From positions 1,550,001 to 1,614,000 of the forward strand of contig NZ_CP033932.1 of assembly GCF_003815975.1 (NCBI RefSeq): DNA of 64,000 nucleotides, written 5' to 3'. This document shows, piece by piece, positions 8,358 through 17,167 of the stretch (positions are counted from its first letter, which is position 1; each line of letters starts with the position of its first letter). This stretch comes from Chryseobacterium bernardetii. Lineage in GTDB: Bacteria; Bacteroidota; Bacteroidia; Flavobacteriales; Weeksellaceae. The position numbers and the translations under genes are program-made. The notes under the pieces were generated by a model that did no database searches, was not told the origin of the DNA, and saw only the letters and a list, made by a program, of their open reading frames with translations.

Positions 8358-9239
8358 TTAATTATTCACTTTTGTTAAACTTATTTTTTTATTGATATTT
8401 TTGGAATGTCTTATATAGCTAAAATATTTTTTCATTATTTCCAAATGATGTTTAAATTTAAGTTTTCTAGGATAAAATTTCAGGGTAAACAGAATGTTTT
8501 TTCGGTTAATCAAGTAATATGTAAAATACCGATAAAGAAAGTCATTAAACACGTTTTTTTCAACTTCAGAATCTGTATGCGTGTTGAAATTTGATCCTAG
8601 TTTTAATTTAATAGCAACGTTTGTATCAAACCATGTTTTGCTCAGATTTCCTCCGGAAAAGTGCTGAATAAGAATGTCATCAATCACATAATTTTGAAAT
8701 TTTTGCGAAATCCTCAGGCTAAAATCTAAATCATAGCCGTGAAATCCTTTTAGGTTTTCATCAAATTTAATCTGAATATATTTCTCTTTTTTTATCGCTA
8801 AAAAAACACCATCTACTGCCAGTACCTTCATTGTATTTTCAGTTATAGTGTGAAGGTGCACATAGTTTGTGTCTTTTTTGTTTCCTTGTAAAATATTTAT
8901 ATAATTATATTTTTTTGCCACAGTCCAGCTTGAAGGAGCGGAAGGAACGTATGAGGAACCTGCAATGCCAACAATCCCTGTTTTCTTTTGGTTGAGGTAA
9001 TTTATGAGTTTGCCGCCCCAATTCCTGGTATGAAAAATAACATCTTCATGAAGGAACAAAAGGTTTTCGTACTGAGCTTTTTCAGCTCCTAAATTGTATG
9101 CTTTTGTAATACTCATTAAATCAGGATTCCATATTTGAATAATTTCATAGAGAAAATTATCGCCGATAGTCTCGTTAATATTTTTAACAAGTTGGTCATA
9201 ATATTTTTGCTGATATGATGAAACTATGATGGAGAGCAT
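8358..9239 (-). CDS. Glycosyltransferase-like protein with HEDV motif
   Basis: This 293-residue protein begins MLSIIVSSYQQKYYDQLV. LLFLHEDVIFH (60-70) supplies the metal-binding motif seen in a branch of GT2-like proteins that carry a HEDV or HQDV sequence. FHGYDLDFSLRI further on is the likely catalytic acidic block. The canonical DDGS loop is absent, which is normal for this branch. Lysine and asparagine are very frequent and codons are A/T-rich, more so than in the flanking dTDP-sugar genes. The start overlaps the stop of the gene at 9239-10054, indicating translational coupling. The transferred sugar is unknown. Confidence 0.8.
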   Translation of the reverse strand: MLSIIVSSYQQKYYDQLVKNINETIGDNFLYEIIQIWNPDLMSITKAYNLGAEKAQYENLLFLHEDVIFHTRNWGGKLINYLNQKKTGIVGIAGSSYVPSAPSSWTVAKKYNYINILQGNKKDTNYVHLHTITENTMKVLAVDGVFLAIKKEKYIQIKFDENLKGFHGYDLDFSLRISQKFQNYVIDDILIQHFSGGNLSKTWFDTNVAIKLKLGSNFNTHTDSEVEKNVFNDFLYRYFTYYLINRKNILFTLKFYPRKLKFKHHLEIMKKYFSYIRHSKNINKKISLTKVNN

Positions 9240-10054
9240 TATTTAATAAATTTTCTTGCTATTTTTTTTAAAATAGGTTCATTAACAACTTCAGTTAATT
9301 TTTTATTGTCGGATAATAACTTTTTGTTTTGACGTACGATATCAAAATATGTTCCGTATATTTTAAAGTATTCATCTTGGTGTTTGTTGAATATATACCT
9401 AAAAGCCTCTTCTTTTTGAGATAAATTTTTGTTTATGTTTACATCCCTTGATACATCTTTTCTTCTATAATAGAATCCTAAATAATTCATACGTATAACT
9501 TTCTTACTAGAATTTTTCAAGAGTTCAATCCAAAAATCCCAGTCTTCAAATCCGTGAATAAGATTGGTATCATATCCCCTTGTTTTTTCCCAAGCAGCTT
9601 TCTTAAAAAATCCGGAACAAAAAATAAGATTATTCAAAAGTATAAGATCATAGGAAAAATTATCTAAAATAAATTCCTCATTAGTTTTTCCAAAGAAGGA
9701 TGCCTTACAATAAATAATATCAGGATTTTTGTAGAATTCATTAGTGGCAAATTCTAAGTATTGAGATGCAATTTTATCATCACCATCTAATGGTAATATC
9801 CATTCTGCATTAGCTTTTTCTATTCCAAAATTTCTAGCTGAAGATACTCCTCCGTTTATCTTTTTAAAATATTTGAATCTTGAGTCCTTATTTAACCATT
9901 TTCTAACGACTTTCTCTGTATTATCTGTAGAACCGTCATCAATTATAATGCACTCCCAATCCAAATAAGTTTGATCTAAGACAGATTGCAGACATTCATC
10001 AAGATAATTTTCTTGATTATAGCATGGGACTATGATGGAGATTGTAGGCGCCAT
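9239..10054 (-). CDS. Family 2 glycosyltransferase
   Basis: This 271-residue protein is a textbook GT2 domain. It has ISIIVPCYNQENYL (5-18), IIDDGSTDNTEKV (37-49), GGVSSARNFGIEKA (68-81), LDGDD (89-93) as the DxD site, and GFEDWDFWIEL (168-178) with the probable base. A short basic C-terminal tail follows. It has no membrane segment, so action on a lipid-linked glycan at the inner face of the inner membrane is expected. Its 5' end overlaps the 3' end of the gene at 10030-10962 by 25 bp, which indicates a shared transcript. Confidence 0.93.
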   Translation of the reverse strand: MAPTISIIVPCYNQENYLDECLQSVLDQTYLDWECIIIDDGSTDNTEKVVRKWLNKDSRFKYFKKINGGVSSARNFGIEKANAEWILPLDGDDKIASQYLEFATNEFYKNPDIIYCKASFFGKTNEEFILDNFSYDLILLNNLIFCSGFFKKAAWEKTRGYDTNLIHGFEDWDFWIELLKNSSKKVIRMNYLGFYYRRKDVSRDVNINKNLSQKEEAFRYIFNKHQDEYFKIYGTYFDIVRQNKKLLSDNKKLTEVVNEPILKKIARKFIK

Positions 10055-10962
10055 TTTCTTTTGATATAATAAATTTTTTTAAGAGCTTTTAAAAAAGCTT
10101 TAATTTTGAAATGTTTAAGATAAAATAATATTACTGAATAATGAGCATTATATGTTTTATAATAACTGGAAGTTAAATATTCTTCTACCACTTTGGATAT
10201 AAATTGGTAATCAAATATTGATGCATATTTGGTGACCAGAATTTCTCTTAATTCAAAATAAGCCTTCTGCTTTTGATCGTCCAAGTGATCTGATCCTGAA
10301 ATGCTGGACTCCGAAATTCTTACCTTTACTTTGCTGTTCTTGATGTAAAGAATGTTATTTCCTTGAGAAAATAACAAGATAGCCAAATCATCACTTCCCC
10401 AAGCTAACGTTATTTTTTGAAATTTAATTCTTTGATAGCTATCAAGCTTAAAGATATTTTCAGAGAGACTGCTCCGTATTTCATGAGTGTATTTTTTGAT
10501 GAAAAATTCTGAAGGTTTTAGCTCTGAGAAATTATAATCAAAATTTTCTATTACTTGATTTTTTTCATCAATCCACTGATGTGAGAACTTAATGACAGAG
10601 ATTTCTTTGTCCTCAACCAAAGGTAAATTTTTATAAAATTCTTCTGTGAAATTTTCAGAAATCATATCATCATCACCTAATATCTGGAACCATTCTTCCT
10701 GAACATTTTCTAATATCCGCTCCCATTGAAGAGCTAGATTTTGCCCACCAATATTTTTTTTATAATCAAAATAGTGATAATCATTTGATTTAAAATATTT
10801 TTGAATGATTGGCAGAGGATCATTTGGGCTTGCATCATTACCTATATATAAAGTAAAGTTCTTGTTGCTCTGTTTTGCAACAGATTTTATAGTTTCCTCA
10901 AAAAAATCTATTTTATAGTAGGGGATTATTATTGCAAGTTTATGTTGAATATCCTGTAACAT
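10030..10962 (-). CDS. Family 2 glycosyltransferase
   Basis: This 310-residue GT-A protein has LAIIIPYYKIDFFEETIKSV near the N-terminus, YIGNDASPND (39-48) as the nucleotide loop (IGNDAS replacing the common IDDGS), NIGGQNLALQWE (70-81) and QILGDDDM (93-100) as the metal-binding site. A later WGSDDLAILLF holds a second acidic pair in the position of the catalytic base. The rest is Lys/Asn/Ile-rich. It is followed in transcription order by an overlapping GT2 gene and preceded by the acetyltransferase-GT2 fusion 50 bp away. Specificity is not predictable. Confidence 0.9.
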   Translation of the reverse strand: MLQDIQHKLAIIIPYYKIDFFEETIKSVAKQSNKNFTLYIGNDASPNDPLPIIQKYFKSNDYHYFDYKKNIGGQNLALQWERILENVQEEWFQILGDDDMISENFTEEFYKNLPLVEDKEISVIKFSHQWIDEKNQVIENFDYNFSELKPSEFFIKKYTHEIRSSLSENIFKLDSYQRIKFQKITLAWGSDDLAILLFSQGNNILYIKNSKVKVRISESSISGSDHLDDQKQKAYFELREILVTKYASIFDYQFISKVVEEYLTSSYYKTYNAHYSVILFYLKHFKIKAFLKALKKIYYIKRKWRLQSPS

Positions 10963-11012
10963 TACCGTTTCTTTTTATGTAAAATATAGGCTTATTAGGT
11001 TGGGTGAGGATT

Positions 11013-12344
11013 TTACTTTTTCAAAAATTTGTATATCTTTTCAACTAATTTATGCCTTCTTGAATTGATAATTCTATCGTTTTTCTGGAATTCTTCATCT
11101 ATCAATGAAAGTGCATACTGAAGATGTTTATAAAAAAACTCTTTTATGACAGGGTCTTTTTCATAGGAGTATAGATTGGTAAATAATAATATATTGGCCC
11201 TGATATGTTTAATCTTATTTAAAGAACTAAATATACCAACCCCATATCTGTACACAGCCATAGAATCCTCCAGATAGCCTATTTTACCATACTTTGTCAA
11301 AATCATATAAAGGAAATAATCCCCGATAGGTGAGTTTTTAAACTCTATGCTATCTATTTCGTTTTGTATTACATTCCTGAAAAGTACTGATGGAGTATGT
11401 ATATAATTTAGTTTTATTGCTAATGTTTCTCTAAGTTCGAAGTTTTCAGGAACCTTAGTTATGAAATCATCTACGAGTTCACCGGTTGGTTTTAATATTT
11501 TTACTTTGTGAAAACAGAGAATAAAATCTTTATTCTCTTCTAAGAAATCTACTTGTTTTTGAAGTTTTAATGGATCTGTCCAGTAATCATCGCCTTCACA
11601 AATAGCTATATATGTACCCGTGCAGTTTTTAAATGTTTCATATTGATTCTTCATAGCACCAATATTTTGATTATGGAGCAGAAGTTTAAACTTTCCGGGA
11701 TATAATTTTTGATAATTAAGAAGAATTTCTCTGGAGTTATCCTTTGAGCAATCTTCACCTACGACGATGTCATAATTGAAGTCAGTCTTTTGGTTTAATA
11801 TATTGTCAATACATTCTTTCAAATATTCAGCATGATTATATACCATGATGAAAACACTTAGGGTAGTATTGGGAAGGTCAGATAATGATAATGACATTTT
11901 CAGGTGTTCATGATCCCGTTCTGTAATGGTGAAATTGTTATTTTGATAAGATTTTATGGCAGCTATGTTTTCAGGCCTTACAAAAAGGTAAACCTCACTA
12001 AGCTTTAAAACCTCTTTAGCATAATATAATATTTGATAAGTGGCCAATTGAGAGATCCCTTTTCCCCAAAACTCTTTTTTCCCGATGAAGATATGAAACT
12101 CTGCGGAATCATTGTTGATATTGGTAAGCTGTACATTCCCAATGTATTCTCCATCACATAAAATAGCGAATCTTTTGCTGCTGTCGTCTTTAAGCACCTT
12201 TTCAATCCATTCAGATTCTACCTCCTGAGTTACGGTTATGTTGGGTCTGGATCCTGTAAACTTCCATATTTCAGAATCATTCCTCCATTGATATGATGTC
12301 AATGCATCTTCTTTAACAAGAGGTCTTATTAATACATTATACAT
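11013..12344 (-). CDS. GNAT acetyltransferase fused to family 2 glycosyltransferase
   Basis: This 443-residue protein has two domains. Residues 1-150 look like a RimJ/RimL-type GNAT N-acetyltransferase: IRPLVKEDA at the start, IGNVQLTNI in the middle strand, FWGKGISQLATY (92-103) as the acetyl-CoA binding turn, and RPENIAAIKSYQNNNF near 123-138. Residues from 161 are a GT2 domain, with LSVFIMVYNHAEYL, IVVGEDCSKDNS (193-204), NQNIGAMKN and CEGDDYWTDP (249-258) as the metal site. The frame is continuous with no stop between. A plausible role is N-acetylating a 4-amino-dideoxy sugar nucleotide and then transferring it, since a VioA-like aminotransferase lies three genes upstream; this is inference. 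The start overlaps the preceding gene by 16 bp. Confidence 0.87.
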   Translation of the reverse strand: MYNVLIRPLVKEDALTSYQWRNDSEIWKFTGSRPNITVTQEVESEWIEKVLKDDSSKRFAILCDGEYIGNVQLTNINNDSAEFHIFIGKKEFWGKGISQLATYQILYYAKEVLKLSEVYLFVRPENIAAIKSYQNNNFTITERDHEHLKMSLSLSDLPNTTLSVFIMVYNHAEYLKECIDNILNQKTDFNYDIVVGEDCSKDNSREILLNYQKLYPGKFKLLLHNQNIGAMKNQYETFKNCTGTYIAICEGDDYWTDPLKLQKQVDFLEENKDFILCFHKVKILKPTGELVDDFITKVPENFELRETLAIKLNYIHTPSVLFRNVIQNEIDSIEFKNSPIGDYFLYMILTKYGKIGYLEDSMAVYRYGVGIFSSLNKIKHIRANILLFTNLYSYEKDPVIKEFFYKHLQYALSLIDEEFQKNDRIINSRRHKLVEKIYKFLKK

Positions 12345-13291
12345 TCCAATATTTTTTTCATGTCATTAATTGAATATCTCTGATCTATTGGTAGAGCTAT
12401 GATTTCTTTTGCTATAATATAAGAATTCTTATCCGCATCACACCAATTAAAGACATTGGGCCAATAAGTTGCACAGTAAATTCTTTCATTGATAAGTTTT
12501 TGTCTAAGATTCTCGTCATGTGTTCTGAAAGGATACACCATGGGAATCGAATCATCAGATAATTCAATTGAAAGAAGGTTTTTCTTCTTAAGTGTCTCGT
12601 GTAGGAACAGGAAATTCTCTTTTCTTTGTTTCTTTATGTTCTGATAATCAATGCCTGATAATATTCTCTCCGTAAGGTTAGACATTCTTTTGATAGGTTG
12701 ATTTTCTAAGGATTTATCATTTTCACTGAAATCAGTATAGCCTTGCTCAGCAGATAAGTCTATTCTCTTTAATAGATGACTCATTCTTTGATAGCTTACA
12801 TCTTTTTCAAATTCCTGATCTAATTTTTTATCTGTATATAAAAAACCGCCATCAGCAACGCCAACAAATTTTCTGGGGGAATAGAACTGACTAATACTCG
12901 TTACTACAGGAGAAAAAAGAGCCTGGGCATTATCAATAATGATATTCTCTGGAATTCTTTGAATCAATGTATTGATGAAGCTGTCTTTGATACCAAAATA
13001 ATTAGTATATAAGAAGAATTCATCTTGCTTTATATTTGAATAGTCAAATAAAGGTTCCAGGTTAAAATCCACATCATAGAACTCATAATCAAGATTTAAT
13101 TTTTCAATAGGTTCTAAAATGACATCACAGGTATAATAAGGAAGATAGATTTTTGATCCTTTTTTAGCACGAAGAATATATTCAAGGCAATTCCTTGCAG
13201 AATTGAGAGCAATGAAATTATCACTCTCATAGCTTGACTTTTTACAAGGTATTTCAAGCTCAAAATATCCTCCTATTGCTTTATTGTTCAT
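12329..13291 (-). CDS. Divergent DegT/StrS-like PLP-dependent protein
   Basis: This 320-residue protein is shorter than the usual 360-400 for sugar aminotransferases. NSARNCLEYIL (30-40) resembles the substrate and phosphate loop, KIYLPYYTCDVILEPIE (47-63) is the conserved turn after it, and IIDNAQALFS (118-127) contains the Asp that contacts the pyridine nitrogen. YSPRKFVGVADGGF (137-150) holds a Lys at 141 in the position of the PLP-binding Lys. The domain is therefore probably competent despite its divergence. The C-terminal small domain looks shortened. It overlaps both its upstream neighbour (4 bp, ATGA) and its downstream neighbour (16 bp). The substrate is unknown and could be a second amino sugar or an amino-acid-like decoration. 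Confidence 0.7.
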   Translation of the reverse strand: MNNKAIGGYFELEIPCKKSSYESDNFIALNSARNCLEYILRAKKGSKIYLPYYTCDVILEPIEKLNLDYEFYDVDFNLEPLFDYSNIKQDEFFLYTNYFGIKDSFINTLIQRIPENIIIDNAQALFSPVVTSISQFYSPRKFVGVADGGFLYTDKKLDQEFEKDVSYQRMSHLLKRIDLSAEQGYTDFSENDKSLENQPIKRMSNLTERILSGIDYQNIKKQRKENFLFLHETLKKKNLLSIELSDDSIPMVYPFRTHDENLRQKLINERIYCATYWPNVFNWCDADKNSYIIAKEIIALPIDQRYSINDMKKILECIMY

Positions 13292-14001
13292 TTAATCAGT
13301 TCAAATTGGTCCAACATATTATTGATTTCTTCGGGAGAATTATACATCATCACATCAATGATGGACAAGCCATATTCGAAAGGCTGTCTTTGCTGATCAT
13401 AATGTACGGGAATCATTTTTTGAAATGATATCTCAATATTGTTATTGGTATATTTTCCTGTATCAAAAAATTCAAGTCCGCCTATTGGATTGATATAGTG
13501 AATATCACCCTCCAGCTTTTTACATATATTCAGAGCCCATTCATCAGGATCATTGGGTGTTTCTATTTCCATACCCATTTGAGAGAATATGGGCAATTCT
13601 TTTGGGAATCCAAGATATGTACATACTTTCTCAAGACAGGTCTTGTTTAAAGAGGTGATGGTGTCATACTCACCTTCAAATATTTCATTGACTAATTGAA
13701 CGGTCTTGTAATAATAGGGTGCTTTTTTTTTGTAGATCTGTAATTGAGACAAAATTTTGTTTTTCCAGTCCTTTGAATTGTCTATCAGACAATCCTGAAT
13801 CAGAGTGTCTCTTCCGCTTTTTAATAATGGAACCTGTATATATAACCATCCCTCATTCTGCTTAAGAATCCGGTTTCTTTCTATCCATCCATGCCGGATA
13901 AACTGTACCGGATCGAATAATATAAACACATCAGAATGCTTTATAAGGCTTATGTAGCCAATATAAGGCATGAAATAAGGCTGCATTATGGCTACTTTCA
14001 T
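13288..14001 (-). CDS. WbqC-family protein
   Basis: This 237-residue protein starts MKVAIMQPYFMPYIGYI, the hallmark of the WbqC family, and continues with HSDVFILFDPVQFIRHGW, RNRIL and WLYIQVPL. WbqC-like proteins are found in many O-antigen and capsule loci next to DegT aminotransferases. Their biochemical role is not firmly settled, and an acyl or aminoacyl transfer onto amino sugars has been suggested. Here it lies 1 bp from the VioA-like aminotransferase and overlaps the second DegT-like gene by 4 bp, so the three form a coupled cassette. It is cytoplasmic, with no signal peptide. Confidence 0.88.
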   Translation of the reverse strand: MKVAIMQPYFMPYIGYISLIKHSDVFILFDPVQFIRHGWIERNRILKQNEGWLYIQVPLLKSGRDTLIQDCLIDNSKDWKNKILSQLQIYKKKAPYYYKTVQLVNEIFEGEYDTITSLNKTCLEKVCTYLGFPKELPIFSQMGMEIETPNDPDEWALNICKKLEGDIHYINPIGGLEFFDTGKYTNNNIEISFQKMIPVHYDQQRQPFEYGLSIIDVMMYNSPEEINNMLDQFELIK

Positions 14002-14002
14002 A

Positions 14003-15085
14003 CTAATTATTTTGGATTCTTAACATAAGTCTGGCAATGAACTCAACTTCTTCAAAAGTTAAATCATAATAGAATGGAAGACATAGGGATCTTTTGGAAA
14101 TGTCCTCAGTAACTGGAAGCTCCAATTTAGGTAAATACGGCAAGGCAGAAGCCAGGCTTGGATAAAAATACCTTCGGGTAAATATTTCTTGGCTGTCCAT
14201 TTCCTTTTTCAATTTTAAAAGAAGTTCCTCACTTTCCAGAATGATAGGATAGTAAGCATAGTTTTCTTTGGAATTGGAATGCCAAAGGGGTTTGAATGCC
14301 TTTAGGGTTTTAAGCTTTTCATCATACAGCTCTGCCAAAGCTTTTCTTTTATTGTGTATCTTAGAAATATATTTCAGATTGGCAAGTCCCATGGCAGCAT
14401 GAAACTCGGAGTTCTTTCCATTGATCCCAAGTTCTGAAAAGGAATCATATCCCGAAATACCAAAATTTCGGATATATGCTAGTTTCTTCAGGAGCTCAGG
14501 CTCCTTGGTAATCAATAAACCACCTTCAACTGAATGGTAGAGCTTTGTAGCATGTAATGAACATGTGGAAATATCTCCATACTCAAAAATAGATTTTCCA
14601 TTGACCTCCACTCCAAAAGAATGAGCTGCATCGTAAATTACCTTCAAATTATGTTTCTTGGCAATGATTTCTATAGCTTCTACATCGCACGGATTACCAT
14701 AAACATGAGTGGCGAGGATCGCTGTTGTTTTTTCTGTAATGGCATCTTCAATCTTGGTGGCATCTATGCATAAGCTCTTAGGATCTATATCTACAAAAAC
14801 AGGAGTACAAGCTTCCCAAACTATACAACTTGTGGTTGCAATGAATGAGAATGGGGTCGTAATGACCTCTCCTGTAATGTTTAATGCTTTAATCGCCATT
14901 TGTATAGCTACCGTACCATTTGTGACGAATAAAAGATGTTGTATTTTTAGATGTTCCTTTAGTTCCATCTCCAATTGGCTGGCCAATGGTCCCATATTGG
15001 TAAGCCAGTTTCTTTTCCAAATACCGTCTAAATACTTTTCATATTCTTCCTTGGGCGGGAGGAAAGGTTGTGTTACAGGAATCAT
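14003..15085 (-). CDS. DegT/DnrJ/EryC1/StrS sugar aminotransferase, VioA-like
   Basis: This 360-residue PLP enzyme begins VTQPFLPPKEEYEKYLDGIW and WLTNMGPL, as in aminotransferases that make dTDP-4-amino-4,6-dideoxyhexoses (VioA type). Other marks are NGTVAIQMAIKAL (56-68), TPFSFIATTSC (77-87), YDAAHSFGV with Asp152 for the pyridine ring, and SLHATKLYHSVEGG (176-189) with Lys181 forming the internal aldimine. With RfbA and RfbB encoded nearby, the expected product is dTDP-4-amino-4,6-dideoxyglucose (Qui4N) or its galacto epimer; the choice is inference. It is encoded 2 bp after the FkbM gene and 1 bp before the WbqC gene in transcription order. Confidence 0.86.
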   Translation of the reverse strand: MIPVTQPFLPPKEEYEKYLDGIWKRNWLTNMGPLASQLEMELKEHLKIQHLLFVTNGTVAIQMAIKALNITGEVITTPFSFIATTSCIVWEACTPVFVDIDPKSLCIDATKIEDAITEKTTAILATHVYGNPCDVEAIEIIAKKHNLKVIYDAAHSFGVEVNGKSIFEYGDISTCSLHATKLYHSVEGGLLITKEPELLKKLAYIRNFGISGYDSFSELGINGKNSEFHAAMGLANLKYISKIHNKRKALAELYDEKLKTLKAFKPLWHSNSKENYAYYPIILESEELLLKLKKEMDSQEIFTRRYFYPSLASALPYLPKLELPVTEDISKRSLCLPFYYDLTFEEVEFIARLMLRIQNN

Positions 15086-15087
15086 GA

Positions 15088-15864
15088 CTATAGATTTATA
15101 GGAAATTGAGTGAGTTTACCTCCTTTTTTTACAAAGACAAGTTCTACAAGCCATAAAACAGGAATGTCAAGCGGTCTGTTCAAATCTGTAATGTCATATA
15201 GTTCATATCCTACTTCGTCCATTTTATTGACTAATCTCAGTAAAGTGTTTTTGTAAACCTTAACCTGAACGCCTGCCTCTACCATAAACACTTCTGTTTT
15301 TCCAAATAAATCGGAGGCACCATCAATCACCTCCAGATCTAAGCCTTCAGCGTCAATTTTTACAATATCAGGATAATCAAAATTATTTTCCTTGATAATT
15401 GAACTCAGAGTTTTTATGGGAACTTCAATTTGCTCATATCCCATTCTGGCAGCTTCCTCTTCTGAATAAATAAAAGAGCAGCTGTCGTCTCTATCAACTA
15501 TTGTGAATTTTAAGATATCATTTTTATTTCCAACCCCCACAGGTAAATATTTTATTTTAGGATTTTGCAGCAAGTCGTGGAAATTGGCTGAAAGCTTTTC
15601 CTGTGGTTCTATAAGAAGATAAGAAGAGTCTGGGAATTGTTTTAATGCTTCTCTTGTCCATGTTCCGGTATTAGCCCCAATATCAACAATAAAATTAGGT
15701 TGAAAGTTTAAGGCTTTCAATGTTGCATAAAACTTATTTAGCAGGTCGTTTTTTTCATTTATAACTGTTGCTTTTTTACTTTTTTGGACCATATTATCAT
15801 AAGTGTCTTTCTTAATGATTGTATATCCTACTTTGTTGGCTATTTTTTGTAATAAATCTTTCAT
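15088..15864 (-). CDS. FkbM-family methyltransferase
   Basis: This 258-residue protein has the S-adenosylmethionine fold: FIVDIGANTGTWTRE (58-72) is motif I, LLIEPQEKL the acidic strand, and DIVKIDAEGLDLEVIDGA the FkbM signature near residues 170-187. FkbM proteins O-methylate sugars or small molecules. Next to a Wzt with a C-terminal recognition domain, a terminal O-methyl group that stops chain growth and marks the glycan for export is a reasonable idea, known from other ABC-dependent O-antigens but only inferred here. It lies 10 bp after the wzt-like gene in transcription order. The N-terminal 40 residues are Lys-rich with no membrane helix. Confidence 0.88.
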   Translation of the reverse strand: MKDLLQKIANKVGYTIIKKDTYDNMVQKSKKATVINEKNDLLNKFYATLKALNFQPNFIVDIGANTGTWTREALKQFPDSSYLLIEPQEKLSANFHDLLQNPKIKYLPVGVGNKNDILKFTIVDRDDSCSFIYSEEEAARMGYEQIEVPIKTLSSIIKENNFDYPDIVKIDAEGLDLEVIDGASDLFGKTEVFMVEAGVQVKVYKNTLLRLVNKMDEVGYELYDITDLNRPLDIPVLWLVELVFVKKGGKLTQFPINL

Positions 15865-15874
15865 CTTTTTAATT

Positions 15875-17125
15875 TTAATCTAAGGTCCAGTTGAAGGTTG
15901 GGCGGATATATCCGGGTTCACGTCCCATCCAGTCGCCTAATTCCCTTGGAGTATCTTCAACTATAAATGTAAATATATCAGATTCAATAAAATCTGCTCT
16001 CAAACTATCTTCAATAATGTATAAACTCAAATAATAATTACCAGATTGGAAATATTTTGCTGGGAAAGTACATTTTATTTTGTTATGTCCAGGTTTTAAT
16101 CCAAATTGTTCAAAATGAGAAAGAGAAAAAAGAGGTTCTCCTTGTTCATTATTCAAAACATAGGTCAGATGATATCTTTCTGGCGTATTTGAAAGAACAT
16201 TGATATCTGTTATTAATTCTATTGCTTGATTTTCATATAGATTCTTAAAATCATCTGAGTCAGAATTTTTCACAGTAACTCGTTGGATTCTAACGTTCTC
16301 ACTTCCAATGTCAAAGGTTTTTATATATTCATTTTCTTTGGAATTTCCGAGATAATAGCTTACACATTTATCTATATTTCCTGAATATTTCACCATTCCT
16401 TTTTCCAATAGAATACCATTGTTGCAAAGTGTTTTTATAGCAGCCATATTATGACTTACAAACAAAATAGTTCGGCCTTCTCCTTTGGTAACATCTCCCA
16501 TTTTTCCCAAACATTTCTTCTGAAACTCTGCATCTCCTACCGCTAAAACTTCATCTACAACTAATATTTCGGATTCCAGGTGAGCGGCAACAGCAAAAGC
16601 AAGACGTACATACATTCCTGAAGAATATCTTTTTACAGGGGTATCTATATATCTTTCAACCCCTGAAAAATCAACAATCTCATCAAATTTACGTTTAATT
16701 TCTTTTTTTGTCATTCCTAGAATGGCTCCATTTAAGAATACATTCTCACGACCAGTCATTTCTGGATGGAATCCTGTTCCCACTTCTAGTAAAGAAGCGA
16801 TTCTTCCGTTGGTGTAAATTTTTCCGGTAGTAGGTTTGGTTACTTTACTTAAAAGTTTAAGAAGAGTAGATTTTCCTGCACCATTTCTACCTATAATCCC
16901 AACAGCATCTCCTTGGTTAATCTCAAAATTAACATCACGAAGAGACCATACATAATCAGAATCGCCTTTTGTTGTTCTGTCATTGGCTTCACCAATCTTT
17001 AAGTAAGGATCTTCCTTTCCCCTTAGCTTATGCCAAAATCTGTTAAGATCATGGGAAAGAGTTCCGGTTCCCACTTCACCCAAACGATATTGTTTTGATA
17101 TATTTTCCGCTTTTAAAGCTAACAT
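15875..17125 (-). CDS. wzt: Polysaccharide ABC exporter ATP-binding protein with C-terminal Wzt domain
   Basis: This 416-residue ATPase has a Walker A GRNGAGKST (79-87), an ABC signature YSSGMYVRLAFAVAA, Walker B ILVVDEVLAVGD and the switch FVSHNMAAIK. The first 55 residues carry the extra loop usual in KpsT/Wzt/TagH proteins. After about residue 250 comes a beta-rich domain of roughly 160 residues (from KTFDIGSENVRIQRV onward) that corresponds to the Wzt C-terminal carbohydrate-binding domain. In studied systems this domain recognises a modified non-reducing end of the glycan. It partners the permease gene 42 bp upstream. The presence of this tail argues for an O-antigen-like chain exported complete. 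Confidence 0.93.
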   Translation of the reverse strand: MLALKAENISKQYRLGEVGTGTLSHDLNRFWHKLRGKEDPYLKIGEANDRTTKGDSDYVWSLRDVNFEINQGDAVGIIGRNGAGKSTLLKLLSKVTKPTTGKIYTNGRIASLLEVGTGFHPEMTGRENVFLNGAILGMTKKEIKRKFDEIVDFSGVERYIDTPVKRYSSGMYVRLAFAVAAHLESEILVVDEVLAVGDAEFQKKCLGKMGDVTKGEGRTILFVSHNMAAIKTLCNNGILLEKGMVKYSGNIDKCVSYYLGNSKENEYIKTFDIGSENVRIQRVTVKNSDSDDFKNLYENQAIELITDINVLSNTPERYHLTYVLNNEQGEPLFSLSHFEQFGLKPGHNKIKCTFPAKYFQSGNYYLSLYIIEDSLRADFIESDIFTFIVEDTPRELGDWMGREPGYIRPTFNWTLD

Positions 17126-17167
17126 GTTTTCGTGTTTTAAATTTTTAATCTAGTGTTTTGTCTTCAA

